Of a stretch of DNA of 64,000 nucleotides, positions 27,301 through 38,300 are shown piece after piece. This DNA comes from Beroe ovata. Taxonomy: Eukaryota; Ctenophora; Nuda; Beroida; Beroidae. Location of the stretch: contig CAMPET010000069.1 in assembly GCA_946803715.1 (NCBI GenBank), positions 247,218 to 311,217 on the forward strand. The letters are read 5' to 3'. The notes under the pieces are model-generated. The model did not search any database, was not told where the DNA came from, and saw only the letters and a list, made by a program, of their open reading frames with translations. Positions within the stretch are counted from its first letter, which is position 1. Every line of letters starts with the position of its first letter. Position numbers and translations under genes: made by a program.

Positions 27301-30300
27301 GTATATATAATGCAGATCTACTATCAGTATGTGAGTGCGTGTGTGTGTGTGTGTGAATGATATCGATGTTCGGTGAACGTTACATTTTGAGTGATCAACT
27401 GATAAATTAAACTCAATCCTTTGTCCAATCGCATGAATTAACTCCTCACTTAGTAACCAATCAGCGCGTCGCTATTCTGTCACGTGCGTCAATAAGACTC
27501 AATGCTTCGTCACGTGCAATGGAGATAAGGACACGTGGCGTCAGTGACGTGAGACTTTGTGCCTGGTACAGACACAGTCTTAATGGTTCAGCGAACTTTC
27601 AAAATCTTTTAAACTTGCCCTAATTAAATTTGAAATATAGCTAAACGCGCGACGTAGTCCCTGGGTTCCCACGTCAGTGGAGACAATTAAAATTGTGAGA
27701 AAATAAACATGCTGTTTAACTATTGTGGTAATAATAGTGGGGATGACCAGTTGACTGCTTATAGTCCAGGCTGGAAATTCCACTCTATTAACACTCCATA
27801 AAGCCATTAGCACGAGAATTTGCGGAGATTTTTAGTAGAAAAACGTACCAATTTTGAGAAAATGGCCATCGGGTTATTTTGTCATTTGGTGACGTTAAGA
27901 GTGATTTAGAATTTTGAATATTCTCCTTATATCGTAAATATTCATGTCTTTAAATTTCGAAAAGCATTACTTAAAATTTAGAAAAGTAGTAAAAGTATTA
28001 GGTATCTCCGCAATAAATTCTGCTAAGCCGAGTCGCATATTTCCGAGTTACTCGTCAAGGTTATGAATTTTTGAGTTATATTGTTTTATCCGAGCAAAAT
28101 TTCACTTAGCTTATTAAAATTCATAATTCGAAGGCAATTAATGAATATTTGATTGACGCGAAAAGTAATAGAATAAAACAACACTCACCCGAACTTAATG
28201 AGTGCTAATCAAACATTCACAACTTTATTTTATTCTTAACTAAATTCTTGCTCAACTGAGCTCATTCATTGGTCGAATCTCGAAACAAAAGCCCCCCACA
28301 CTCAAATCTTTAGAAAACAAAATCTAAATTCTTATAAAATTCTAAGCAAGCTCTAAATTCTAAGAAAATCGCGAGTTGCCCTAACACACCATATCTCGCA
28401 GATAACTGGTGAACACGACGTCAATAGTTCGCACATTCTATCTCGATCACTGGATTACCCCTTGTCATGGAGAATGAATGACAGGACCACGACAGCTCAG
28501 CTCATTGCCGCTAAATATCACCACTTTGGAGCACCGACTGGCCAGAGGTTTGTGATGGGTTAGCGTGTTTTGGGAAGTAGGATTATGGTGCATCTGTAAT
28601 CACCTCATTTTTTTGCGATTTTGACTACTTTTTAGATGATTACACAGCGGCTGTCGCGTCCTTTTCAGTTTTCACGATAGATGACCTGATTCGTAACTCT
28701 ATGCATTGCCACACCGCACAGAACACATTTTGATTTAGGATTTTGTGGTGCGAAATTCTAATCGAGACAGCTGCATTTTCTGTTTCTCCATTGGCTGTCA
28801 GTGGTAGCGATTTTGTCTCAATGCCGGAGTCTCAAAACGTGTGAATATTACAACTTATCGGTAACTGGTACAAATATGACATAAGTATGAACTTTATCAG
28901 TTGATATCTGTATGGCGCGGGCATATCAACGTGAACAAAAGTTGGGCGTTGAATACTCTCGATAATGTTTTGGGAGCGCGCGCATGAAAAGCGCGCGTTG
29001 AATTGACCAATCAACGCTGCGCAAACTGATGAAATATGTCAATTGCACTCAATATAACTTTGATTTTTATACCGATTTCATCACAGGAGGAAACGAACTG
29101 CATTCAGCCCGGCTACCACGCTAGCACTAGAACAATTTGCAAACAGCATCAACTGGAAAAGAGGGGAGAGCGAGAAAATTACAGAATTCGCCCAAAAACA
29201 CAACCTCACATTCTATCAAGTCAAGGTAATAGGAATCAAATGATCCATGATTATTTACGAACCTTGCTTCAAACGAATACAAGGCTACTTTAAGCTACGG
29301 TAGATTGATAGAAATTACACCTGTGTCATTCGGAATTTGCTCATGAGCGACTCAACTGACAACTCTGTTTGCAGGTATGGATGAATAACCATAGGCCGAG
29401 AAAAAGCTCCTCGTCCTATGTACCGCACCCATATCTCAAGGATACTAAGAATTTCCTCCCCTCTAGAGACCTGAGCAAGGTTTGTACCTGTTTTAGAGTC
29501 GACTGTTGTTGTTGCGTTACTGTTGTCTTATTGTTGCATCGACGCCAGCGCAAGTTGCCCCTTCTCAAATCCACCTGTCTGTTTATATTCGTGAATATTG
29601 AGTCTTAACCACTCTTACCCAATTGTGGTCGTGACTAACTATCCATCAATAAATTATTCACGTGTCAATTATAAGGTTTATTCATAACTGGATTATGGAG
29701 TAAGATTTAATTATTCAATCTCTCGGAATTGTGACTGAAGTCAATTCCCATTCCGCTCGATAATCATTTAAATTCCAGGTTATACAAGCTCTGGGGGATT
29801 CGCGGACTGACGCGTTTTCACTACAAGGACTAACCGGGGCTGGTGGACTTCAGTACAGCCTACCCATACACTCATCCTCTCTCACACTCCCCCTTCTTTC
29901 GGGCCCAGATCAGGTAATTGTAGAGATGAGAAAATACCATGAAGCAGACAAAGCTGCACATTCAAGTGAATGAGTGGGTGCACCTCAGCTATGCTTATGT
30001 ATGGATAGCAATTGTAGTGAATCACTCATCCCAATTATTTGATCCCAGGAACCGTTACACAGTAGTGCGTTTACCAACGTAAGCAGTGTTCAGAACAGTC
30101 CCGGACTACTAGATAGAGCACCTCCTGCCACACCCAACTCCACAACTTGTACGGACAAGCTGCTGACTGCAGACAAACTCCCAGACCTCAAACCGGAAGC
30201 TCCGTCCTCATCCGATATCGCCAAGTTTATCTCGTCGACCTCCTTGACACCAACTCTGTCCGGGTCTGTTGCTGCTGCTGCGGCGTCAGCAACAACTTCA

Positions 30301-30519
30301 TCTTCGTCTGCCACTTCATCGTCATCCAACTATAACAACGAGAACACCAGTTTCATCCCCTCGTTTCCCCTCCTCTCTCAGTTTCCGGTAACGAGCACCA
30401 GTGCGTGCCCCTTTTCTGGAGAGCTGATTTTCAGCAACGGACTCCTCGGTTCTGACACTCGGGACATTAGCCAGGTTTTCAACAGTGTCGTGAAGAGCAG
30501 TAACGACAGTGCAAGATAG
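18356..30519 (+). CDS. PB1 - zinc-finger-like - divergent homeodomain protein
   Basis: Eleven exons connect without a phase break: 18356-18422, 18505-18611, 18696-18905, 19007-19112, 19246-19337, 19442-19567, 28402-28547, 29087-29225, 29375-29479, 29779-29913 and 30049-30519 (567 residues). Residues ~23-115 form a PB1 domain: a basic first strand (VKLVFREEIRKFKI) and the acidic OPCA motif (YKDEDGDEITV). Residues ~195-236 look like an atypical C2H2 finger (C-x2-C, then FSNLRAH-x5-H). Residues ~286-342 are a homeodomain beginning RKRTAFSP; its third helix QVKVWMNNHRPRK keeps W48 and N51. The tail is Ser/Ala-rich and ends SSNDSAR. This suggests a nuclear DNA-binding protein that oligomerises through PB1. 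Joining across the 8.8 kb intron is supported by phase (0/0) and lack of any other start or stop, but not by transcript data. Two separate genes remain possible. Confidence 0.65.
19579..19670. repeat. Two overlapping perfect palindromes
   Basis: The arm GTGTTCGGGGTTGGGGAGCA (27 nt in full) is followed directly by its reverse complement, ending at 19633. A second hairpin, GAACACAATTCCCCCC ... GGGGGGAATTGTGTTC, shares the GAACAC. The pair begins 11 bp inside the large intron. Confidence 0.9.
20407..27536. promoter_or_regulatory. Cluster of CACGTG E-box palindromes
   Basis: CACGTG occurs at about 20407, 20423, 21016, 22804, 23660, 23682, 23704, 23726, 23972, 24990, 25020, 27117, 27190, 27481, 27511 and 27531. 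Four of them lie in a ~22-bp tandem array at 23655-23735. CACGTG is the core site of bHLH-leucine-zipper factors (MYC/MAX, USF, MITF/TFE). Function as binding sites is inferred. Confidence 0.5.
26758..26870. repeat. TG-rich microsatellite
   Basis: A long run of TGTGTG with interruptions. The open frame across it (Val/Cys-rich) is repeat translation and not a gene. Confidence 0.9.
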
Positions 30520-30950
30520 TACTTACATTCACCTGATTGAGATCTTATCAATTGTTTGTTCATGCTTTGTTGCGAGTATCAGTACAATTATGTATTACAT
30601 TCAGCATAACTAATACTAATACTAATATCATGGCATAATGCATTTGGCCATCAGCCATGGCAATTGGCATGTTTTAATTATATGGTTAGCTTCATGTTCA
30701 TTGCTCATTTGCTTCATTCAATCGTTCATAACTTTATGCCAGCTTCTGATACATTATTATGTATATATTCTTGACATGATAAGTTCAACTAGTGCAACTT
30801 CATGTTCAATTCTAGTTCTACTTCTAGATCTACTTGTAATTGTATAGTGCAAGTGTACTGTAAGTGTATACTGTTCGAAGCTTCGTGTTCATGTTGAGAA
30901 TGCAAATGATAAAAGTGTTTCCGCGTGATCTGACTTGACATGTGATGCCG
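30210..30950. repeat. Segmental duplication, copy 1 (end of homeodomain gene and 3' flank)
   Basis: From ATCCGATATCGCCAAG onward, about 740 bp match 31856-32640 with scattered small indels. The shared part begins inside the last coding exon, so the duplicate carries the final ~100 codons and the 3' flank. Confidence 0.9.
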
Positions 30951-30959
30951 CCGGATGCG

Positions 30960-31170
30960 GTTAAATTGTCAGAATGTCAGATGTTACCTGACCTGTTTCT
31001 TCATCATCATGCCGGATGTGGTTATTGGTTAAGATGTCAGCTACTCAGCTATGTAATGTTACCTGACCTGTTTCTTTGTTCTTGCGCGCGCACGAGATCG
31101 AGAAACAGGTCGGCCAGGTAACATGACATGAACAATAACATCGCATCTGCGTCTGATCTGACAAGGATCG
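30960..31170. repeat. Family A palindromic sequence, copy 2
   Basis: TGTCAGATGTTACCTGACCTGTTTC occurs twice and is followed by GAAACAGGTCGGCCAGGTAACA around a GCGCGCGC core, matching the 8524-8607 element. A further copy occupies roughly 32650-32940. Confidence 0.65.
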
Positions 31171-31181
31171 GATGCCATTGT

Positions 31182-31241
31182 TGTAGGATTTCACCCTACC
31201 CTTGAAAATCGCGCGCACCGATGGTAGGGTAAAATCCTACA
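31182..31241. repeat. 60-bp MITE-like palindrome, family B
   Basis: The ends TGTAGGATTTCACCCTACC and GGTAGGGTAAAATCCTACA are inverted repeats of about 19 bp around a short CG-rich core. A 74-bp relative lies at 32777-32850 and a half element near 33115-33135. Confidence 0.85.
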
Positions 31242-31855
31242 AATGCCATTGCAATTGCACATACCGGCCTACGGTGTTCCTCAAGGTCCCTTAGCAAAAA
31301 TATATTGNGCCCATACAAGCTGCATCTACTTTCGGGAATTTTGGGGGCAGGACTGTAGGTCGGTGTACTGTAGGTCGGGAGTAGCAAAGCAGGGCTCTGA
31401 TCGGGAGCTACGTTAATGAGGTTTCTAACATGCATGTAGGGTATAATACACCGGGAGTACAGGGACATTGGATGTAACGCTATAATCCGAAATTGGATGC
31501 AGCTTCTATGGGCCGTTACATGGCCAAATTGGCCCAAGAAGTTGCTCACATGTCTTCTAGAGTGTACAACAACTGATTAGAAGTGTTTTTGAACCGATCT
31601 GGGCATTTTTTAATTTGGGCCTTTTGGGCCCGTTTTGGGCCCCTACGGACCCCACGATGGCCATTATGGATGAAACTCTCAACTCAGAGTGTGCAGAACC
31701 ATCGTGCAAATGATATGCAACCATATTTTGATGGATATTTGTATTAATTACGGCTAGAAACCGAAATGTCTCAAATTGTCGCAACTGGTTCCACTTTCGT
31801 GAGACAAAATTCCCGAAATTGGATGCAGCTTCTATGGGCCGTTACATGGCCAGAN

Positions 31856-32165
31856 ATCCGATATCGCCAAGTTTATCTCGTCGACCTCCTTGACACCAAC
31901 TCTGTCCGGGTCTGTTGCTGCTGCTGCGGCGTCAGCGACAACTTCATCTTCGTCTGCCACTTCATCGTCATCCAACTATAACAACGAGAACACCAGTTTC
32001 ATCCCCTCGTTTCCCCTCCTCTCACAGTTTCCGGTAACGAGCACCAGCGCGTGCCCCTTTTCTGGAGAGCTGATTTTCAGCAACGGACTCCTCGGTTCCG
32101 ACACTCGGGACATTAGCCAGGTTTTCAACAGTGTCGTGAAGAGCAGTAACGACAGTGCAAGATAG
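31856..32165 (+). pseudogene. Truncated duplicate of the last exon of the PB1-homeodomain gene
   Basis: This segment encodes the same last ~100 residues and stop as 30210-30519, with mostly silent differences. It lacks the exon's 5' part and splice acceptor and starts immediately after an N at 31855. It is either a recent partial duplication or an assembly artefact (allelic or misjoined contig). Confidence 0.8.
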
Positions 32166-32651
32166 TACTTACATTCACCTGATTGAGATCTTATCAATTG
32201 TTTGTTCATGCTTTGTTGCGAGTATCAGTAGAATTATGTATTACATTCAACATTACTAATACTAACAGTAACTCTAAGCTATGCACAGTCGCACTACGCG
32301 GCCGTGATATGATGCACGAATGCATATCATGGCATAATGCATTTGGCCATCAGCCATGGCAATTGGCATGTTTTAATTATATGGTTAGCTTCATGTTCAT
32401 TGCTCATTTGCTTCATTCAATCGTTCATTACTTTATGCCAGCTTCTGATACACTATTATATTCTTGACATGATAAGTTCAACTTCATGTTCAATTCTACT
32501 TCTAGATCTACTTGTAATTGTATAGTGTACTGTATACTGTTCGAAGCTTCGCGTCGTGTTCATGTTGAGAATGCAAATGATAAAAGTGTTTCCGCGTGAC
32601 ATGACATGTACTGTGATGCCGCCGGCGGCCGGGCCGGATGCGGTTAAATTG

Positions 32652-32940
32652 TCAGATGTTACCTGACCTGTTTCAATTTCTTCATCATCATTCATCATGC
32701 CGGATTGGATATGGTTATTGGTATGGTTATTGGTTAAGATGTCAGCTACTCAGCTATGCAATGTTACCTGACATGTTGTAGGATTTCACCCTACCCTTGC
32801 TGGCGGGATTGAAAATCGCGCGCACCGCGACGGTAGGGTAAAATCCTACAACCTGACATGTTTCTTTGTTCGGTTCTTGCATCTTGTGCGCGCGCGAGAA
32901 ACAGGTCGGCCAGGTAACAGTAACATCTGATCTGACAAGG
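32652..32940. repeat. Family A palindromic sequence, copy 3
   Basis: TGTCAGATGTTACCTGACCT on the left and GAAACAGGTCGGCCAGGTAA on the right enclose a family B element at 32777-32850. This nesting indicates successive insertions. Confidence 0.6.
32777..32850. repeat. 74-bp MITE-like palindrome, family B, second copy
   Basis: The termini are the same as at 31182-31241 but the core is longer (GCTGGCGGGATTGAAAATCG). It has inserted into, or lies beside, family A palindrome sequence (TGTTACCTGACATG). Confidence 0.85.
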
Positions 32941-32952
32941 AATAAGGATGCG

Positions 32953-33008
32953 GCCCGAGTCATCCGGGCGCGAGCGGCGCACGCGCACGCGCGCCCGGAT
33001 GACTCGAT
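32953..33008. repeat. GC-rich perfect hairpin
   Basis: CGAGTCATCCGGGCGCG and CGCGCCCGGATGACTCG form a 17-bp stem around an alternating GC loop. It lies in the repeat-dense spacer before cutC and no gene is evident. Confidence 0.85.
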
Positions 33009-33421
33009 CGGGCCCGCGCGCCGGGCCGGGTGGAATTGAATTGGCATATTGGCATAATGACAATTGCGCGGTAACCACTAATTCGATCCCGCCGCGTCAT
33101 GCCAGTGCCCAGCATGGGTAGGGTGAAATTTTACAAAAAACTTATTCTTTTATGCACTGCACTGTACAGCACTGATCAGATTACTGTACTGATCATGCAG
33201 CCGCGCCGCGCAGCAATGTCTGTATAAGGACTAACGACTAATCAGTTATACTTTCCAAAATTCTTCCAATATTGATGTCTGTATAATGTCTGTATAAGGA
33301 CTAGTGACTACCGACTAATCAGTTATACTTTCCAAAATTCTTCCATTATTGATCATTTGCCTTTCAAGCTTCATTAATGCAATGAAGGTATAACCAACAA
33401 TTACTGAGTCAGAAACACAAA

Positions 33422-34159
33422 ATGAGGCTTGAAGTATGTGTTGATAGTGTGCAATCAGCTGTTCTAGCTGAAAGGGGAGGAGCATCACGCATTGAATTAT
33501 GTTCTGCATTGGAATTGGGAGGACTGACTCCATCAATAGGACTTCTGAAGGAGGTTAAAAGCCTCATAAATATTCCTGTTTTTTGCATGATCCGACCCCG
33601 AGCAGGTGATTTTTGCTATTCTTCTATGGAAATTAAGTGTATGGAATCAGATATAGAACAGTTCATAAGTTTGGGTGCTGATGGTTTTGTATTTGGTCTA
33701 TTAATGAAAGATGGTTCCATTGATGAAAGTTCTTGTCATGTTCTGCTGGAGCAAATTTTAAAACAGAAGCTTCAGTGCACATTCCATAGAGCATTTGATT
33801 ACATTTCATCACAAATAACCCTCAAGGAAAAAGTATCCACACTGAAGGAACTGGGGTTTCATCGTATTTTAACAACAGGTGGGGGTCTAGATGTTAGTTC
33901 TAGTTTAGATAGTTTGGGATGTATCTTGGAAATTGCAAATCAAGTGAATATCATAGTATTACCAGGAGGTGGGGTGAATGAAAGCAATGTTTCTTCTCTG
34001 AAAGATATGGGTTTTTCTGAATTTCATTCTTCTTGTAGTGTTTATGAAAATGAGCAAGATTATGGAGCTGATTTTAATTCATTGTTGCCTAAAGGGAAAA
34101 GGAAAGCTGTTTGTTTTGATAAAGTTGCTCAACTTCTATCTTTAGCTTCTGTAGAATGA
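33422..34159 (+). CDS. CUTC: CutC copper homeostasis family protein
   Basis: An intronless 245-residue TIM-barrel protein, close to the family's usual ~250. Diagnostic motifs are LEVCVDSVQSAVLAERGGAS followed by RIELCSAL, then MIRPRAGDFCYS, FHRAFD, ILTTGGG and VLPGGGVNESN. CutC proteins were linked to copper tolerance in bacteria and bind Cu(I) in the human homologue; the enzymatic role is unsettled. The start is the first ATG after a CAG acceptor-like site (33411-33412). Base composition is noticeably A/T-rich compared with STT3A or VPS33A, and the lack of introns is unusual for this window. The next gene starts 144 bp downstream on the same strand. Confidence 0.93.
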   Translation: MRLEVCVDSVQSAVLAERGGASRIELCSALELGGLTPSIGLLKEVKSLINIPVFCMIRPRAGDFCYSSMEIKCMESDIEQFISLGADGFVFGLLMKDGSIDESSCHVLLEQILKQKLQCTFHRAFDYISSQITLKEKVSTLKELGFHRILTTGGGLDVSSSLDSLGCILEIANQVNIIVLPGGGVNESNVSSLKDMGFSEFHSSCSVYENEQDYGADFNSLLPKGKRKAVCFDKVAQLLSLASVE

Positions 34160-34303
34160 TCTGATTATGTGCTGATAAATGATCTGCCACTTGTAGGTTC
34201 ATTGACTGCTTCAAATGATATTTTATCAAATATTTCTCTTTATTTTGCAGAAAACTCCTTACAGTATTAGTTTAATAAGAAATCTTTGTAAGATACAAGC
34301 ATC

Positions 34304-35191
34304 ATGCCTGAAAAGCAGAAAAGATCTAAATCACATTATGTCAAACATGCTAAGAAACCAAAACCGAATTTTGAAGGGAAACAAGATCTCCATGATTTGA
34401 AGCAGTCCTCTCAAGGAGTCCTAGCAACTGCAAATTTTCTAGATTATGGTTGTAAACGCGAAGTTTTCAGTTTGCTGAAAGATTTTACTGAGGAAAAAGA
34501 GAAATCACAAGTAACTGATCAAGATATTGATGATGCTATAGCTGAAGAAATCAAGGATTTGAAAAAAGAAAATAAAAGGTTTCACCTTGTTGATTGTACA
34601 TTGAACAACATTATGTTTATTGCTGTGAATGATGATAAAATCAATGCTTGTGATTTAGTACACAAAATTCTGTGCACATTAAGTGATAACAAACAGAGGA
34701 AGACAAGATTTACTCAGAGATTGCTACCTGTTTCGCACACCTGTTATGCATCATTGGAGGACATCACCAAAACTGCTACAGTTATGCTGGGAGAAATACT
34801 TCATACCAAAACACCAAAGACATTTGGTATCATTTTCAAATCAAGGAACAATTCTTCTATATCTCGGGATACTATCATAAAGAAAGTAGCCACCATTGCA
34901 ACAGATGATGATAAGTTTGCTGAATTCAACAAAGTTGATCTTGATAATCCAGAGTATGCCATAGTCATAAATATAATCAAGACAATAGCATTCATGGGTG
35001 TTCTGAGAGATTTCAAGCGCCTGTCAAAGTACAATATTGATGAATTAACTAAGACCTTTGGAGGACAGAAGAAAGAAAAACCTGACAATGACGAAAATGA
35101 ATCAACAACTAAAATCAGTCCATCTGATACCTCTGCAAATGTGGTAGAAAAAGAAACATCTGACCGAATAAGTGATGAAGTTCCTGGATGA
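34304..35191 (+). CDS. THUMPD1: THUMP domain-containing protein 1 (tRNA acetylation adaptor)
   Basis: An intronless 295-residue protein. The N-terminus is a Lys/Arg-rich nuclear-type stretch (MPEKQKRSKSHYVKHAKK), followed by the family segment GVLATANFLDYGCKREVF. The THUMP RNA-binding fold lies at about 150-255 and includes TRFTQRLLPVSHTCYA, FGIIFKSRNNSSISRD and FNKVDLDNPEYAIVINIIKT. Human THUMPD1 and yeast Tan1 recruit the acetyltransferase NAT10/Kre33 to make ac4C at position 12 of tRNA-Ser and tRNA-Leu. The gene is A/T-rich like CutC. A TTTTGCAG acceptor-like site precedes the start by 53 nt and the VPS33A start lies 152 bp beyond the stop. Confidence 0.92.
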   Translation: MPEKQKRSKSHYVKHAKKPKPNFEGKQDLHDLKQSSQGVLATANFLDYGCKREVFSLLKDFTEEKEKSQVTDQDIDDAIAEEIKDLKKENKRFHLVDCTLNNIMFIAVNDDKINACDLVHKILCTLSDNKQRKTRFTQRLLPVSHTCYASLEDITKTATVMLGEILHTKTPKTFGIIFKSRNNSSISRDTIIKKVATIATDDDKFAEFNKVDLDNPEYAIVINIIKTIAFMGVLRDFKRLSKYNIDELTKTFGGQKKEKPDNDENESTTKISPSDTSANVVEKETSDRISDEVPG

Positions 35192-35343
35192 ATTTGGGTT
35201 TAATATGAATTCAATGACAGCTTTCATTCTATATTTTATTTAAATGTATTCATTTATCATACTTATGAAAAATGTTATTTTATGTTCAGTTCTGAAGGCA
35301 TAATTCTTTGTGATATGACATTGCGGCACTCAATGTTCAGGTC

Positions 35344-38300
35344 ATGGCAGAATGTCCATCGGATGGAATCAAGCTCTCATTCTTAAAGGATCTAGCTAGA
35401 GGTAACCTTCTGGATCACCTGAAACTCTGTGATGGGTCCAAGGTAAGAAAAGCAATCACACTTAACGGTTTCTATCAGTGAGCAAACAGAACCACAGGGC
35501 CCAGAATCTCCACACTGTATAATCTTATAATATCCCATCAGGCAATCTTCTGGGATCCCATGCTGAAAGGACCGTTTAATCAGATCATTGATTGGGGAGT
35601 GCTCAAACAGCATGGGGTTAAGAAGATGTTTGAGCTACAGGAACAAATACCGTCTGAGGTCGTTGACAACAAGTGGCAGAGTGTTATCATGCTGATCAGG
35701 TTATTGTGGTTCTGAATTCTCATTTTGGTATCTTCATTAATGCGAAAGTACTCCTTATACCGCTCCGACTTATAACTTTATTTCAACCACATCACAGGCC
35801 CGACTTACCGATGGTTGACCTTATCAACACTGCCATCCGTTCACTGACTGTTGGTCAGCGGGAGAAGATCGATTTCCACATCATATTCGTATCTCGGAAG
35901 TCGACGATGTGCATGCAACAACTGGAGAAATACAACATTATCGGAGAGTTCAAGAACATCCTTGAGTTGGAGCTCGACTTAATCCCATTCGATCACGATC
36001 TTCTTACTCTGGAATACCCACTGGGATTCAGAGAGATGTCCGCTGAACTTGACGACAGTTGTCTTTTCCAAGTGTCAAGATCATTGATGTCACTGCAGAC
36101 GTTCTTTGGATTTTTCCCGAACATAATTGGAGTGGGACCTAGCGCGGCAAAGGTAGGAAGTCATTTAATTGGCTCAATTTTCCTGACAGCCCGGCCCCCG
36201 GGGGTTCTGGAAAGTAACTCTGTTTTTTCGTACAGGTAAACACGATGATACAAAGAATGAGGAAGGAAGGAGCCGCACATGAGAAACCCCTAACTCCCCG
36301 GATAGAAAACTTGGTGCTCATTGACCGCAGAGTGGATCTCATCACACCTCTCTCAACCCAGCTCACTTATGAGGGACTGATAGACGAATTGTTCGGTATC
36401 AGGAATAATACTGCCACTTTTCCAGGTTCAAAACATTCATTCTTAATCAAAATGAACAGGACTGAATGAAAGCATACAAGCATCAAGAAGCATGAACATT
36501 TTCCGACAGGACGTGCATTTCTATCTGATGAAGAACAAGTGCAGACCCAATCAGAAGAAGTTAAACCTAAGATAACCCTCCTTACCTCAAACGATACTAT
36601 CTATAACGTGGCCAGAGATCTCAACTTCAATGCTATCGGTCCTTTCCTCAAGAAGAAGGTTTTTGTCATGAATCGGTGACAAAAAAGATAAAAGGATGGA
36701 CTCATAACATAAGTTTGAAAGTTATCACTCGAGGTTGGTTAATAAGTTGAGCTCTCCAATGCTTTTCTTCAAGTGGAATTCACAGGCGAAGCAGATCAGC
36801 GCCGCGTACGACCAGAAACACGACGCCAAATCCTTACTGGAGCTGAAGAACTTCGTGAGCAAGCTCCCACACATGCAGGCAGAGCGGAAATCGCTGGAGG
36901 TGCAAACAGCGATCGCCGGATTGGTTAGCTACTCAGTTTAGCATCATCTTCTCTTGATGACGTCAGAAATTAGCCGAGCAGCTCCCAAATACCTCCGCTT
37001 GGAATTCGATCTTGCACCAGCTGGTGTGAGACCATGTCTTAAGAGATAAACCCACTTGTAGCACACATGATGAATGATTATTCCAGGTTAAGAATCGTAT
37101 AGATAATAAAGAGTTCCACCACAAGCTGGGAATAGAACAGATGTTGCGGGAGGGCATTGATGTTGACAGAGTCAATGAGGATATCGAGGTAGATAAACCT
37201 AGCATCCTAAATCTCTACTCCATAGCGACAACTCGGTTTTTGTTGTTTTCCCTCGTGTTTTAAAACGTTTCTCTTGCGCAGGAGATGATTTACAGACAAG
37301 AGCCGATTCTCAAGGTTCTGCGGTTGCTGTGTATCCAGTGCATTGCTGCGGACGGACTCAAACCTAAAATAATGGGTAAACTTCTTCTAACACATCGATC
37401 TCAAACGTTTTTATATATGATCCAAAATGATTTTGCCCCTCATAAGTCATTATATTTGTTTTCAGAGTTCTACAAACGTGAGATTGTTCACTCATATGGT
37501 TACCATCATTTGGTTACATTTGGCAGGTGATTGTACTATAGTAGGGAAAACGTTCGTCTTGCTCTCTAAAAGATGGAAGTCGATTAAGAATTTATCAAAG
37601 AATTAAGAATTTCATCATCATTCATTTCTTGTTACAGATTGGAAAAGTGCGGTCTACTCTACACCCAAGAGAAGACTCCAAAGAAATCGTATCCCATTCT
37701 CAGATCGACGCTCAATTTAACTGTTGAAAATATAAATGAGGTGAGTTTCGGAACTATAGCTTGTGAATTGAGTAGTCTGTTGAATGAAACATTACCTAAA
37801 TATCCGAATGTGCGATCACTCATCAAATAGGTAGTACCTAATACCTATTTCTAAAAATGAGGATTTAAAGAAGTAAGAACTTAAGAAACACTGTTTTTCG
37901 AGAATAATCCTGGGTTTTTCCCAGAAAGACCCGACTGATATCGCGTATGTGTACAGTGGATATGCCCCACTCACAGTCCGTCTTGTGAACTGGATGACTC
38001 AGAGGTCAGGACTGAAGTATCTGGCCGATATGGTGAAGCACCTGCCCGGCCCTGCGTTCAATGACACTCAGAAACTCAGCTCAACTCAGGTATTTAGTGG
38101 TGATAAGATGATGTGACATCACAGACATTACGTCACTTAACATCACTTCACAGTTCACATCACTTAACATCACACGTTCCGGTCTCAATTTGTTTCCCTT
38201 AGCCGAACTTCCCCGCTCATATCACGGCTTTCCTCCTCTTCTCTATCCCTGTATTCGTCATGTTCTCCCCCTCTCGCAGGACAGACTCGACCACACGGAC

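Larger units (their letters stand above)
19568..28401 (+). other. 8.8 kb intron, candidate cis-regulatory domain
   Basis: There is no exon-like segment with recognisable protein similarity between donor CAC|gtgagt and acceptor tctcgcag. It contains a perfect palindrome at its 5' end, a CACGTG-rich composition, TG-rich simple repeats near 26760-26870 and 27334-27355, and a GC-richer patch near 22475-22650. Large introns in developmental transcription-factor genes often hold enhancers; that role here is inference. Confidence 0.55.

Noticed and set aside
30090-30329. Minus-strand acidic frame opposite the homeodomain gene's last exon
   Set aside because: Shadow of the Ser/Ala-rich exon; the + strand frame continues the spliced gene.
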